A DNA stretch of 64,000 bases from Vampirovibrionales bacterium (GCA_029262635.1 JAJCZA010000005.1:310001-374000), one strand, 5' to 3'; counted from the first letter of the stretch, positions 55,026 through 64,000 are shown. The notes: generated from the letters alone by a model not told the origin. Numbers and translations: made by a program.

Positions 55026-56768
55026 TTAACCGGCTTTGGGTTGATCCAATAATTGTTGGACAAATTGTTCTACCTGCCGGGCTGTGCCCGTATCACTAAA
55101 CTGATCCAGCTCCATACCACTCACCAAACGGCTCAGCACTCGCATACGTTGCTCCTGATGGTGGGAAAGTTCACTTATCTGAACCACCATTTCGTTCTTT
55201 TCTATCGAGTCAACGACTTTAGCAGATTTTTCCACATGCAGGTGATGCTCGCCATAAGCCGCTAAAATCGGCTGATGGGTAATAGCAATCACCTGAAGGT
55301 GTCGAGCCATGGCGTAAAGTCGCTGGGAAACAGCCTTAGCCGTCGGGCCGCTGATGCCCGCATCAATTTCATCGAATACCAGGGTTTGTACCCCACTTTT
55401 CTCCGCTGTAACCACTTTAATGGCCAAAAGAATCCGGGACAGCTCACCTCCACTAGCGGATTTAACCAAGGGTCGAGGAGGTTCGCCGGGATTGGCGGAA
55501 AATAAAAACGCAATGGATTCCGCTCCCAAGGGGCTAAAACCCGACCGGGGATTGAAAGCGACCTGAAAGCGTACCCGAGGGAGTTCTAGTCCTCTTAACT
55601 CCGTGGTCAATTGCTCGGTGAACTGACTCGCCAGCCGTTCCCGTTCAAGGGTTAATTGACCGGTTACCTGTTCTAAATCGCCTTTTGCCGCTTCTAAAGC
55701 CGCCTCAAGCAGTCGTAAATCTTTTTCCGCTTGTTCATCAGCTTGCAGGGTCTGACGAATCTCCTCTTGCGTGGCCAAAACTTCCACCAGTGACGGGCCG
55801 TGTTTTCGCTTCAGTTTTTCTAGCTGATCCAGCCGTTCCACCAGCTCATCAATCTGTCGGGAACTAAAAGAAACCTTATCATGGTAATTTTTTAAATCTG
55901 ATGCCAAAGCCCTTAGTTCTTCCCGCTGAGTATCCAGCCGTTGCGCTAACTCATCCAGCATGGGATCTACCCCGAATAAAGAGGCCAGCATTTTCTGCAC
56001 CTTTTCCAGCAAGTCACCCACCCCTTGACGATCATTCCCCCAGAGCGTTTGATAGGCTTTACCTGTCTGCTTTTTTAAAGATTCTCCCTGACCCAGCCTT
56101 TTAAGTTCCGCTTGACAGGTTTTATCTTCTTGAGGATCCACCAGATGAGCCTCATCCAACTCCCGGAGCTGAAATTCCAGATAGTCTCGTTGATTGGCCA
56201 TGTCCTGAATTTTTGCTTGTTTGGCTTCCAACTCTTTTTTTAGCTTAAACCAACGCTCATAAGCCGATGCTACGGTTTGCTGTAAGGCGTTAAAATCAGC
56301 ATCTCCCAGTGAGTCCAGAATCCTCCCGTGGGTTTCATCATCGAACAAACTGGTTAACTCGTGTTGCCCATGGAGATCGACCACCATAGAACGTAGCTGA
56401 GACAAAACATCCAGTGTCACCGGAATCCCGTTAATCCGGGCTCGACTACTGGACGGGGTAAATTCTCGGGAAATTAAGAGTTCCGTATCCTCAGCAGGCA
56501 ACTCTAGCGACGCTTCTTCCTGTAAAAATTGTTGAATAGCTGGGCGACTGACCGAAAAGTCAAAGGTCAGCTCAATCCGGCCCCGTTTTTCACCATAACG
56601 CAAAACATCCGCTGGCGAGACCTTTTTGCCAAACACCAACGCAATTGCACTGATTAACAGGCTTTTCCCCGCACCTGTCTCACCGGTAATCACTGTCAAA
56701 CCAGCATCCAACGCCACATCCACAGCGTCAACAATGGCCACATTTTGTAAACTTAACCGTTTTAACAT
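55026..56768 (-). CDS. recN: DNA repair protein RecN
   Basis: The start at 56768 (M-L-K-R-L-S-L-Q-N) matches the family; an in-frame ATG four codons upstream overlaps the GGGGGGTGAG ribosome site. The 580-residue SMC-like protein has Walker A G-E-T-G-A-G-K-S near 28, a long coiled-coil (about 150-390), the A-S-G-G-E-L-S-R-I-L signature and Walker B L-V-F-D-E-I-D-A-G-I near 470. It acts in double-strand break repair. It is divergent from the DUF1015 gene. Confidence 0.96.
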   Translation of the reverse strand: MLKRLSLQNVAIVDAVDVALDAGLTVITGETGAGKSLLISAIALVFGKKVSPADVLRYGEKRGRIELTFDFSVSRPAIQQFLQEEASLELPAEDTELLISREFTPSSSRARINGIPVTLDVLSQLRSMVVDLHGQHELTSLFDDETHGRILDSLGDADFNALQQTVASAYERWFKLKKELEAKQAKIQDMANQRDYLEFQLRELDEAHLVDPQEDKTCQAELKRLGQGESLKKQTGKAYQTLWGNDRQGVGDLLEKVQKMLASLFGVDPMLDELAQRLDTQREELRALASDLKNYHDKVSFSSRQIDELVERLDQLEKLKRKHGPSLVEVLATQEEIRQTLQADEQAEKDLRLLEAALEAAKGDLEQVTGQLTLERERLASQFTEQLTTELRGLELPRVRFQVAFNPRSGFSPLGAESIAFLFSANPGEPPRPLVKSASGGELSRILLAIKVVTAEKSGVQTLVFDEIDAGISGPTAKAVSQRLYAMARHLQVIAITHQPILAAYGEHHLHVEKSAKVVDSIEKNEMVVQISELSHHQEQRMRVLSRLVSGMELDQFSDTGTARQVEQFVQQLLDQPKAG

Positions 56769-56912
56769 CTCACCCCCCATTTTACCCGGTTTAACCCGGA
56801 TTTCTCCCCTTTGTTCACATGCCCTTACAAATCCGGTTCTGTTTGCCGTAAAATAGATCGCCACAAGAAACATCAACCCAAACCCGTTCATACAGAAAGA
56901 AGCATTCACACA

Positions 56913-58298
56913 ATGGTACAAATTTTTCCTTTTCACGGCCTCCGATACAACCTTAACAAAGTAGAAAGCCTCACTCATGTAACGGCACCCCCTTACGATG
57001 TTATTGAACGCGACCTACAGGATCAGCTCCATAAAAAGCATCCCGCTAATATCGTTCGGGTCATCCTCGGGGAAAAAACGAACACCGACACGGAAACGGA
57101 GAATGTCTATACCCGAGCCGCCCAGTTACTCAATCAATGGCAGAATGATGACATTCTGATACCTGATGAACAGCCCACCATGTACGCTTATTCACAAAAA
57201 TGGACGGACGGCCAACAACAAACCCATACCCGCAAAGGGTTGATCGCCCTGCTAAAAGTAGAAGACTACGCATCCCGCCAAGTACTCCCCCACGAACGAA
57301 CCATTGCCAAATATATTGCCGACCGGTTTGAACTGGCCAAAACCACCGGCTGGAACCTAAGCCAGATTTTCATGATCTACAGCGACCCCCAACGACTGGT
57401 AGAAACCCAGGTATTTCAGGGCACTGAGGCCAGTGACGACTGGAACGAGGCCGTAGACGAAGATGGGATTATCCACCGTTTGAAAGCGTTTCAAGATCCA
57501 ACGCTCATTCATCAGATTCAAGAACTTTTTAAAAATGAATCCCTGCTTATTGCCGATGGTCACCACCGGTATCAAACTGCCTTAAGCCTAAAGGCCGAAG
57601 CCCGGGAGCGCTACAAAGAACGTTTCGGACAAGATGCTCCAGAAAACAGCCTAATGACCGACTACATGATGGTCTTTTTGGCCAACATGGACGACCCCGG
57701 CCTCATGGTCTACCCCACCCACCGCGTTCTTAAAAGCTGGCCTGAAGGCTGGAATCAGGAACGGTTTGAAAAAGAACTACTCACATGCTTTAAAGTCGTT
57801 GACACCAGCCAGTTTCAAACGGATATCACCACCTTAATTTATGAAGGCCCAGGCCGATCCCCCCAATGGACTTTAAAACTCACGGATCCCGAACGGTTGA
57901 AAAGTCTGGCCCCCTTATTACATGACCTGGACGCCGCCATTTTGGATCAAGTGATTTTTCAGGGCTTTTTCAACGACACGGCCCAAAACCTGAAAGAAAC
58001 CCACCGGCTCTGGTTTGATCGCAGTGATAACTCGGTAAATCAACTAATGCAAAACAACGACGCCGTGGCCGCGTTTTACCTCCATGCACCGTCTGTTCAT
58101 CAGGTGAAAGCCATTTGCGAATCCGGCGAGCTAATGCCTCAGAAGTCCACATACTTCTACCCTAAAATTCTCACCGGTAATGTTTTTCACAGTTATATTG
58201 GCTTTAAAAACATGGATGGCCATAGCTTAAGCAACATCGTGGATGGTGTTCAAACCATCCCTGCTGATTTGTTCAAAAAGCAAAACACCCCGGTTTAA
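56913..58298 (+). CDS. DUF1015 family protein
   Basis: The start at 56913 gives M-V-Q-I-F-P-F-H-G-L-R-Y-N, the family N-terminus, and removes an unlikely upstream extension. The 461-residue protein has T-A-P-P-Y-D-V-I, N-I-V-R-V-I-L-G-E, H-E-R-T-I, I-A-D-G-H-H-R-Y-Q-T-A and Y-P-T-H-R, all typical of DUF1015. Members occur widely, often near serine or D-amino acid metabolism genes, but no activity is firmly assigned. Here the neighbours give no clue. Confidence 0.93.
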   Translation: MVQIFPFHGLRYNLNKVESLTHVTAPPYDVIERDLQDQLHKKHPANIVRVILGEKTNTDTETENVYTRAAQLLNQWQNDDILIPDEQPTMYAYSQKWTDGQQQTHTRKGLIALLKVEDYASRQVLPHERTIAKYIADRFELAKTTGWNLSQIFMIYSDPQRLVETQVFQGTEASDDWNEAVDEDGIIHRLKAFQDPTLIHQIQELFKNESLLIADGHHRYQTALSLKAEARERYKERFGQDAPENSLMTDYMMVFLANMDDPGLMVYPTHRVLKSWPEGWNQERFEKELLTCFKVVDTSQFQTDITTLIYEGPGRSPQWTLKLTDPERLKSLAPLLHDLDAAILDQVIFQGFFNDTAQNLKETHRLWFDRSDNSVNQLMQNNDAVAAFYLHAPSVHQVKAICESGELMPQKSTYFYPKILTGNVFHSYIGFKNMDGHSLSNIVDGVQTIPADLFKKQNTPV

Positions 58299-58328
58299 CC
58301 TTGATAGAACCAACAGGAGCCTCTTGTT

Positions 58329-58580
58329 ATGCCTGCTCATTCTGACCAAAAAACAGACAAAAAATCGTTTATGTCCCGAAACGCCTGGTTCGCTTGGGGA
58401 TTAGCTGTAGCGGTCTTGCTCACGTTTGCTTCCATTGCCACCATGGCCGTTCAAACCACCATTGCGCTGGAAAAAAAGAAAAAAGGGTTTCAAGCCATCG
58501 AAGTGGAAAAACCCATCTCCTTTTTTGATACCACCTACATCCAAAAAGGAACTGACTCCAACGAGTCCAGCCCTAAGTAA
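58329..58580 (+). CDS. Small single-pass membrane protein
   Basis: The 83-residue product has a charged N-terminus, one TM helix (about 20-42) and a Lys-rich then acidic tail. The start has GGAG nine bases upstream; a second Met (residue 15) is a possible start. It lies 30 bp after the DUF1015 gene and may be cotranscribed with it. No family recognised. Confidence 0.65.
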   Translation: MPAHSDQKTDKKSFMSRNAWFAWGLAVAVLLTFASIATMAVQTTIALEKKKKGFQAIEVEKPISFFDTTYIQKGTDSNESSPK

Positions 58581-58601
58581 AGCCAGCTGTGCTAGCGCTC
58601 G

Positions 58602-59531
58602 TCATGATTTAGGCTTCTGGAACACCATCACATATTCGTGCTTAAAGATATAAAACCCACCTTTAAGCGCCCGGTATCGCCAGAGATTCCCCTGACGGCC
58701 CTTCCCACGCTCATTTCCGGTGATGTTTTTCACGATAATAGACTTGGTTTTAAAGCCGGCCCGGTTCATCCGTTCCATACACCCAAAACCCAACGGAATC
58801 AGCTCACCATGGGTGTACTTATCACCAATAACCAAGCCAGCAAACCGCCCCGGCTCCAGCTTACTAAACCCTAGGCGGGCCACCTTTTCAAACTCATCGA
58901 GAAAGGAATCTGTTGATTCAGCATTGGATAAACACTGTTCCGCCTCAGAAAAACGGATAATATCCGCGTACGGCGGATGCAAAAAAAGGAATTGGGCTTT
59001 ATCCCGATCCAGCTTTTTCAGGGCTCGATCAATGGCTTTGCCCGTCCATTTCTTATCAGCGCTGCTACCGTTAATTAACTGAACCCCATAGTCTTTTCCT
59101 TGTTCGGTTAACTTTTCCCTGACATACTCAACCAGCTCCGGTTTCAGTTCGACCCCAATAGCCTGCCGTTCCAGATTCATCGCCTCAATAGCGGATGTAC
59201 CCGATCCCAGAAACAGATCCAGAACAACATCTTGTTTTTTAGTAAATCGAGTCAGCAGTTGGGTTAAAATCTGCGGAACACAGTTGCCATGATAATCCAA
59301 TTGATGCCCATCCGAGCGCCCTCGTCCATCAAATAACCAAAGCGAATCGGTCTCAATATGGTCATAGTCCCGCCACTGGCTCAAATCCATATCTGAAAAT
59401 GAGGTTTGAGACGCGGTTCGGCCATCCTTTCTAATCCGACTTTGGCCACTAGATTCCCTGCCAGACTCAGTGGCAGATTGCCTTTTCTTTGAAAGTGATG
59501 TCACTTTGGCTTTCTTTTTAACTGGCTTCAT
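58602..59531 (-). CDS. Orphan DNA N4-cytosine/N6-adenine methyltransferase
   Basis: The 309-residue protein has a basic, low-complexity N-terminus (about 1-45), SAM motif I D-L-F-L-G-S-G-T-S near 105-113 and the catalytic motif H-P-P-Y at 185-188. Motif I precedes the catalytic motif, so it is not beta-class. The L-D-Y-H-G-N-C-V-P segment just before motif I resembles the family motif X. No restriction endonuclease gene is adjacent, so a regulatory or housekeeping methylase is likely. Target sequence unknown. The start is preceded by a run without a strong ribosome site. Confidence 0.88.
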   Translation of the reverse strand: MKPVKKKAKVTSLSKKRQSATESGRESSGQSRIRKDGRTASQTSFSDMDLSQWRDYDHIETDSLWLFDGRGRSDGHQLDYHGNCVPQILTQLLTRFTKKQDVVLDLFLGSGTSAIEAMNLERQAIGVELKPELVEYVREKLTEQGKDYGVQLINGSSADKKWTGKAIDRALKKLDRDKAQFLFLHPPYADIIRFSEAEQCLSNAESTDSFLDEFEKVARLGFSKLEPGRFAGLVIGDKYTHGELIPLGFGCMERMNRAGFKTKSIIVKNITGNERGKGRQGNLWRYRALKGGFYIFKHEYVMVFQKPKS

Positions 59532-59694
59532 GTGTTATTCAAACCCCTTCATACCCTTTTAACTTTCAGTTTAAAAGAGAATCATGCAGGACAACTTCCC
59601 TTAATTAATGGATTTATCGCTCACTCCCTCGTTCTTTTCAGTTAAAATAGAAAAATTCACTGACCCCGTGTCACCCCGTTCGTTAAGGGATCCC

Positions 59695-60690
59695 ATGAAA
59701 GTTTTTCGACACCTGCAAGACATTGAGCCTGCGCTGTACCCGGATATTCATCAAAGCGGTTCCTCTTGTGCCATGGGTATGTTTGACGGCCTACACGTGG
59801 GACACCAGAAAGTATTGATCAGCGCATTAACCGAAGCCAAACGCTTGAATGTACCCAGCGTGATCTTCAGTTTTGCCAACCATCCCCAGTTTCTCCTCTC
59901 CAAAACACCACCCGAAGTGTTATCTTCTCTTGACGAACGCCTTGAAAGGCTAGAAGCCATGGGGTTTGATTATGCTCTAATTCTGGATTTTGATGACCAC
60001 TTAAAAAGCCAATCCGCCATGGATTTTGTCCGAACCATTCTACTCGGTGCCCTTAACGTCAAAAACGTTTCCGTCGGCTACGATCACTGCTTCGGCACCA
60101 ACCGGCAAGGCGACGGGGATTTTCTTAAACGGAGCGGTAACGAGTTTCAATTTAACGTCCAGATCATTGAGCCCGTTCAGGTGGCTTACCCCAATGAAAA
60201 CAGCCAACAGATTGTCAGCAGTACCCTCATCCGAAAGCTATTGCGCTACGGCGATCTAGAACATGCAAACCTTTTATTAGGTTACCCTTACCGACTATCC
60301 GGCCACGTAGTTTTTGGAGAAAAGCGGGGACGCAGACTCGGGTTCCCTACCGCTAACTTGGCTACCGATCCTCACCGACTGGTGCCCGCCGTGGGAACTT
60401 ACAGTGGTATAGCGGCTTTGCCCCAACACCTTCCCAAAAAGTTAAAGCCTAAGACCTATCAGGCGGTTTGCAATATTGGCCATTCCCCTACTTTTGGGGA
60501 TCAGCCCTTAAAGCGGGTAGAAATTCATTTGTTGGACTATAACGGCGGAGAATTTTACGGTGATCCCCTAACCATAAACTTTCATCACAAACTTCGAGAC
60601 GAACAAAAATTTGACTCTGCCGAACAACTGGTGGTCCAAATCCGGCAAGATTGTGAGCAAGCCCGCCAACAACTGGCCCTTATAAATTAA
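59695..60690 (+). CDS. ribF: Bifunctional riboflavin kinase / FAD synthetase
   Basis: The start at 59695 gives M-K-V-F-R-H-L, matching RibF; an in-frame ATG 29 codons upstream is unlikely. The 331-residue enzyme has an FMN adenylyltransferase domain with G-M-F-D-G-L-H-V-G-H near 26-35 and S-S-T-L-I-R-K-L near 182, then a riboflavin kinase domain with G-R-R-L-G-F-P-T-A-N-L near 220. It makes FMN and FAD from riboflavin. AAGGGA is close to the ATG. Confidence 0.97.
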   Translation: MKVFRHLQDIEPALYPDIHQSGSSCAMGMFDGLHVGHQKVLISALTEAKRLNVPSVIFSFANHPQFLLSKTPPEVLSSLDERLERLEAMGFDYALILDFDDHLKSQSAMDFVRTILLGALNVKNVSVGYDHCFGTNRQGDGDFLKRSGNEFQFNVQIIEPVQVAYPNENSQQIVSSTLIRKLLRYGDLEHANLLLGYPYRLSGHVVFGEKRGRRLGFPTANLATDPHRLVPAVGTYSGIAALPQHLPKKLKPKTYQAVCNIGHSPTFGDQPLKRVEIHLLDYNGGEFYGDPLTINFHHKLRDEQKFDSAEQLVVQIRQDCEQARQQLALIN

Positions 60691-60719
60691 ATAACCAAAC
60701 AATAGAGAGAATTTTTCCC

Positions 60720-61358
60720 GTGGACGTTACCATCACTGAACGAACCCGAATCAAACGGGCTTCTGCCATGCGACGTCACGGAAAAATTCATGTGTCCCTT
60801 CCTCGCCATTGGCCAAAACAATTGAAAAATGAGGCCACGCTGGAACTCGTGGAAAAAGTGCTTCAAGGAGAAAAACGCCAGCAAAAAATCCTGAACTCCC
60901 CAGAGGCTCAGGGTCCTCGCATCACCCTTACCACACAAACCGAACTAACCGATTACGTTGAAACCATTAACCAACAAACGTTTCAGGTCACACTCAATCA
61001 GGTTCGCCTAGGTCATTCCCGTTACAGCCGACTAGCACAAATGAACATCAAAAACCGGGTCATGACCGTATCTTGCTATTGTCTGGATAGTGTCCCCGAA
61101 ACAGCCCTGCGCTACCTGATTATCCATGAACTGGCTCACTGCTTTGAGGCCAACCATAATCAGCACTTCTGGCGACTGGTTGAACAATACGTACCAGACT
61201 ACCGAAAGCAATCTCGCATCATGAAAGCTTTTCACAACCAGGCCGTCTCTCAGGCCGAAGCCGACGACGAACCACAACCTACTTTGGGTAAAGCAACCCA
61301 CTCAAAACCAGATAAATCTCTTCAACATGGTTTTTTTACCCAAATAAATTTATTTTAG
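60720..61358 (+). CDS. YgjP-like metallopeptidase domain protein (SprT/M48-like)
   Basis: From a GTG start (AGAGAGA upstream), the 212-residue protein has a strand-rich N-terminal half and the zinc motif H-E-L-A-H-C-F-E-A-N-H-N-Q-H-F-W near 137-152, with both HExxH histidines and the downstream H-x-x-F-W typical of YgjP-like (DUF45) proteins. The tail is polar. It begins 29 bp after ribF and is probably cotranscribed. Substrate unknown. Confidence 0.88.
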   Translation: MDVTITERTRIKRASAMRRHGKIHVSLPRHWPKQLKNEATLELVEKVLQGEKRQQKILNSPEAQGPRITLTTQTELTDYVETINQQTFQVTLNQVRLGHSRYSRLAQMNIKNRVMTVSCYCLDSVPETALRYLIIHELAHCFEANHNQHFWRLVEQYVPDYRKQSRIMKAFHNQAVSQAEADDEPQPTLGKATHSKPDKSLQHGFFTQINLF

Positions 61359-61378
61359 CCTCTGGTTTTTATTTAAGT

Positions 61379-62650
61379 TTACTCGTGGGAGGTTTTTTTC
61401 AGCAGGCTTCGGCTTTGCAAGTGTTTCATCGATTTACCGTTCAGCCAGTCCTGCATCACTTCAATCGCGCTTTCCAATTGTAGATCTTTCTTAACTTTCA
61501 AGTCTTCTTCTTTGACCTTCACCGCAATATCCGGAACAATCCCAGTCTTGTTAATGTCCGTATCATTGGGGGTTAAATATCGCTGAGTTGTTACATTCAC
61601 ACCTGAGCCACCCGGCAGACGATTAATTTCCTGGACTAACCCTTTGCCAAACGAAGTTTGACCCACTAAAATGGCTCGGTTATTGTCTCGAAGAGCACCG
61701 CTTAAAATCTCGCTGGCACTGGCACTGCCTTTATCAATCAAAATAACCAGTGGTTTTTTCGTCAGCACTCGAGGTGAAGCCCAACGCACTTCCTTATAAC
61801 CATCTCGATCCACCGTACTCACAATGGCACCCCCTTCCAAAAAGAAATCCGCAATACTGATTGCATTGGATAACAACCCGCCCGGGTTGGATCGCAGGTC
61901 AATAATATACCCGGCCCGATCTCCTTTTTCTTTAACTTGGGTTCGCATCTCAAACGAAGCATTACTACTCAAAAAGGTGGACATTTTAATGTAACCAATA
62001 TTTTCAGGAATATCGGTTTCAAACGGAGGTTTATCGCTCACGGCCTTCAGTTTAATTTCATCTCGTTCTACTTCAACCCAAGTATCTTCTTTGTCTTCTC
62101 GACGAATCAGCAATCGAACCGTGGTCCCTTTTTTACCCCGAATCATATTAGCCGCGTCCTTGACATCCATGCCTTTGGATTCCACGTCATCAATTTTGAC
62201 GATTTCATCATCGGCTTTTAAACCAGCTCGAAACGCAGGCGTGTCTTCAATGGGTGCAATAATTAATAATTTGTTATCCCGATTACCAATCTGAATCCCA
62301 ATCCCAAACAAAGTCGCTTTAATAGACCGCCCTTCCTCGGCAAATTCTTCTGGATCCAGAAAACGAGTATAACGATCATTCAAGCTTGCCAACATACTTT
62401 CAATGGCCACATAAGCATCTTCATCGGTTTCAATGACCTCGTCGTATCGATGTCGCCAAATCTTCCAGTCCTGTCCATTTTTTTTGACATCCACAAACCG
62501 AGAATTAATCAATTTCCACACATCATCATAAAGCGATTCGGGCGTATGGGCCAATGCCTCGGGCATAGCCATCGAAAGCGTCATAGCAGAAATCCCTATC
62601 AGAAGGATCGTTCGTTTTAGATGAGTCCCAAGATTCAATATCAATTTCAA
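61379..62650 (-). CDS. ctpA: Carboxyl-terminal processing protease CtpA (S41)
   Basis: From a TTG start preceded by AAGAGG, the 423-residue protein has a signal peptide (about 12-34), a PDZ domain (about 115-190, G-I-G-I-Q-I-G) and the S41 core with catalytic Ser in K-G-S-A-S-A-S-E near 310 and Lys in S-F-G-K-G-L near 337. It is a periplasmic protease cleaving C-terminal tails; in photosynthetic relatives CtpA matures the D1 protein, whose gene is not expected here. Ends 20 bp from the convergent YgjP-like gene. Confidence 0.95.
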   Translation of the reverse strand: MKLILNLGTHLKRTILLIGISAMTLSMAMPEALAHTPESLYDDVWKLINSRFVDVKKNGQDWKIWRHRYDEVIETDEDAYVAIESMLASLNDRYTRFLDPEEFAEEGRSIKATLFGIGIQIGNRDNKLLIIAPIEDTPAFRAGLKADDEIVKIDDVESKGMDVKDAANMIRGKKGTTVRLLIRREDKEDTWVEVERDEIKLKAVSDKPPFETDIPENIGYIKMSTFLSSNASFEMRTQVKEKGDRAGYIIDLRSNPGGLLSNAISIADFFLEGGAIVSTVDRDGYKEVRWASPRVLTKKPLVILIDKGSASASEILSGALRDNNRAILVGQTSFGKGLVQEINRLPGGSGVNVTTQRYLTPNDTDINKTGIVPDIAVKVKEEDLKVKKDLQLESAIEVMQDWLNGKSMKHLQSRSLLKKTSHE

Positions 62651-62754
62651 AAGCCTCTTTCTCTTAATGCTTTGTATTTATGGCAAATAACGCCCCTATT
62701 TTTTTATTATAACGAAAAAAACGAAACAAACCCATCGAGAGTTCGAGTGATTTT

Positions 62755-63408
62755 TCAAAATGTCATCCGCAGTAGATCCAGCATCCCTTGGGCAAAAGCG
62801 CCCGCTATACCCCAAAAACTGATAAAAGGCAATGAAAAAATGAGAAACAAAAGAATAAATCCCCCGTTGCCCAGCTTACGATAAACCGGAATCAGTGACG
62901 GAATAAAATCAGCAAGAACAGCATGTCCATCCAATGGCGGAACCGGCAACATATTAAACAAAAACGCCCCGGCATTAGCCCATGCACCAATCCAACAAAA
63001 ACGATAGGCCATTTCTTGCAGCGCCCCTTCCGCATAAACCTGTACCGGAAAAAAGGCCTCCAGAACAAACATAAAAATGACAAACGAACCCGCCAAAAAT
63101 AAATTAACCAACGGTCCGGCAAACGATACAATAGCATCGCTGTAACGCCGTCTAAAATTACGTTTTGTAACTGGGCACGCTCCCCAGCAAATTCCAAACA
63201 GTAAGAGAACAACCAAAGACACGGGTCCCATATGGACCATGGGATTCAACGTAAAATAGCCCAACTTTTTAGCCGTATCATCCCCTTCATAATACGCCGC
63301 CACCGCATGCCCTAGCTCATGTAAGCAAACAGAAAACACCATAATCACAATCCAGCTAGCAATAAAAAAAGGCTCGGAAACAATATCCAGAATAAACACA
63401 TGAAACAT
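62755..63408 (-). CDS. Site-2-type zinc metalloprotease (M50)
   Basis: The 217-residue membrane protein has the motif H-E-L-G-H near 30 in a hydrophobic helix and the second zinc ligand in L-P-V-P-P-L-D-G near 156, with five or six TM helices. Short M50B members cleave within the membrane; some are linked to sporulation or stress sigma factors elsewhere, but the role here is unknown. There is no Shine-Dalgarno; an extended -10 directly precedes the start. Confidence 0.92.
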   Translation of the reverse strand: MFHVFILDIVSEPFFIASWIVIMVFSVCLHELGHAVAAYYEGDDTAKKLGYFTLNPMVHMGPVSLVVLLLFGICWGACPVTKRNFRRRYSDAIVSFAGPLVNLFLAGSFVIFMFVLEAFFPVQVYAEGALQEMAYRFCWIGAWANAGAFLFNMLPVPPLDGHAVLADFIPSLIPVYRKLGNGGFILLFLIFSLPFISFWGIAGAFAQGMLDLLRMTF

Positions 63409-63417
63409 AATGGAGGT

Positions 63418-63426
63418 ATTATAGCA
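63418..63426 (-). promoter_or_regulatory. Extended -10 directly upstream of the M50 gene
   Basis: On the minus strand TG-C-TATAAT ends nine bases before the ATG at 63408. The intervening ACCTCCATT contains no ribosome site (it is C-rich, complementary in sense to one). A leaderless or nearly leaderless message is predicted. Confidence 0.6.
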
Positions 63427-63447
63427 TTCCCTTCCGGGAAGCCATCC

Positions 63448-63843
63448 CTAAACTGTTCCGACGCCCAGTTCAATACGTGTTAATTGAATACCCGTTTGAA
63501 CGGAAAATAGATTGATCCGGGCGGTTATCTCAGGTAAAGCAAAAGACAACTCGGACGCAATGGCACCATCCGAAACGATAACCTGTAAAACCCATTGCCC
63601 CGCTTGTTGCTTTAAGCGGAGAGGCCGTGTTTTTCCCTGATATTTAGATGAAATTTGTTGATGCCACAAGGCTAAAACGGCCATTTCCTGGGTTTTCTGT
63701 GCTAACCCCAACGCATCTCCCACTGCCGGCAAAATCGATTTTAATTCTGTAATGGCATGCGCTCCTCCTTCCCGCTTCCGCTGGATTTTCCGGCGGCCTT
63801 TTTGGCGAGAGGAGAAATAAGACGACGAAGACGAGTCACTCAT
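63448..63843 (-). CDS. dciA: DciA-like (DUF721) replicative helicase loader
   Basis: The start at 63843 overlaps the recF stop as ATGA; a second in-frame ATG three codons upstream lies within recF. The 131-residue product has a Ser-rich, basic N-terminus and a DUF721 domain (about 40-131) with A-V-L-A-L-W-H-Q-Q-I and the L-S-F-A-L-P-E-I strand-helix end. DciA loads DnaB-type helicase in bacteria lacking DnaC or DnaI. Adjacent recF is a frequent partner gene. The full domain is present but short. Confidence 0.85.
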   Translation of the reverse strand: MSDSSSSSYFSSRQKGRRKIQRKREGGAHAITELKSILPAVGDALGLAQKTQEMAVLALWHQQISSKYQGKTRPLRLKQQAGQWVLQVIVSDGAIASELSFALPEITARINLFSVQTGIQLTRIELGVGTV

Positions 63844-64000
63844 CGAATACACCGTTTTTCCGGTTGAGCCTGAATCTGCCCAGCGGATACCTTAAAAATC
63901 GTTGAATTCCCTTCGCCCACATAGCGAGCAACCACCGGATTCAACTGGGCGTCCAAGTGTGTCGTCGTTAAAAAGACCTGGATTTCCGGCGGAATATGAT
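63840..64000 (-). CDS. recF: DNA replication and repair protein RecF, C-terminal end (partial)
   Basis: The minus-strand frame is open through the window edge and ends in TGA at 63842-63840. The last 53 residues include I-Q-V-F-L-T-T-T-H-L-D, the end of the RecF ATPase lobe (Q-V-F-x-T-T-T), then a divergent tail. Its stop overlaps the dciA start by 4 bp, suggesting coupled translation. Identity is by motif and neighbour; most of the protein lies outside the window. Confidence 0.85.
   Translation of the reverse strand, partial: HIPPEIQVFLTTTHLDAQLNPVVARYVGEGNSTIFKVSAGQIQAQPEKRCIR

Overview
This window reads as chromosomal core DNA of a diderm (Gram-negative type) bacterium with short intergenic gaps. 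The envelope genes (BamA/Omp85, OmpH/Skp, KdsB, a BamB-like beta-propeller) point to an LPS-bearing outer membrane. Several proteins have a cyanobacterial flavour (the chorismate-binding enzyme motif, SigA-type sigma factor, DapL-like aminotransferase, DciA next to RecF), but there are no photosynthesis genes. My best guess is a non-photosynthetic relative of Cyanobacteria (Vampirovibrionia/Melainabacteria-like). That placement is inference from gene content, not from a search.

Layout. 1-2.3 kb: end of bamA and ompH. 2.3-3.5 kb: a small accessory island in which two perfectly identical 99-bp promoter-to-terminator units, each a candidate small RNA with an anti-Shine-Dalgarno core, bracket one unknown gene. 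3.5-9.3 kb: mutS, mnmE and a NagZ-like glycosidase. 9.4-13.7 kb: type IV pilin-like protein, NarX/NarL-type two-component pair, AMIN-like envelope protein, TPR protein. 13.9-19.1 kb: glycolytic run fba-gap-tpiA followed by an M16 peptidase, dut and dtd. 19.1-24.8 kb (minus strand apart from one methyltransferase-like gene): hemA-hemC, metK, nanE and an EmrE-like protein. 25.0-32.1 kb: dgt-dnaG-rpoD, a small lipoprotein and groES-groEL. 32.6-37.6 kb: hutH-hutU-hutI behind a recognisable promoter and palindromic operator. 37.6-41.6 kb: FmdB zinc ribbon, glycosyltransferase, yebC, pabB/trpE-like gene and pyrR. 41.6-45.2 kb (minus): DAHP synthase, MurQ and an acyl-CoA ligase. 45.3-50.4 kb: PQQ-repeat protein, kdsB, lytic transglycosylase, an unknown membrane protein and a sugar epimerase. 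50.6-51.9 kb: three tandem paralogous small genes abutting a convergent dapL-like gene. 53-64 kb: TPR-aspartyl protease, unknown membrane protein, recN, a DUF1015 protein, an orphan DNA methyltransferase, ribF, a YgjP-like metallopeptidase, ctpA, a site-2-type protease, dciA and the 3' end of recF.

Themes. NagZ, MurQ and NanE suggest recovery of cell-wall amino sugars. The hut genes would convert histidine to N-formimino-glutamate, but the last step is not encoded here. Start codons are diverse (at least seven TTG and three GTG), and several genes lack a Shine-Dalgarno sequence but have a -10-like hexamer 6-9 nt before the start codon, suggesting leaderless mRNAs.

The observations most worth follow-up are the duplicated anti-SD small RNA unit, and the tandem small-gene array whose spacers carry decayed copies of the 3' end of the neighbouring dapL-like gene. 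No tRNA, rRNA, CRISPR array, prophage or insertion sequence was recognised.
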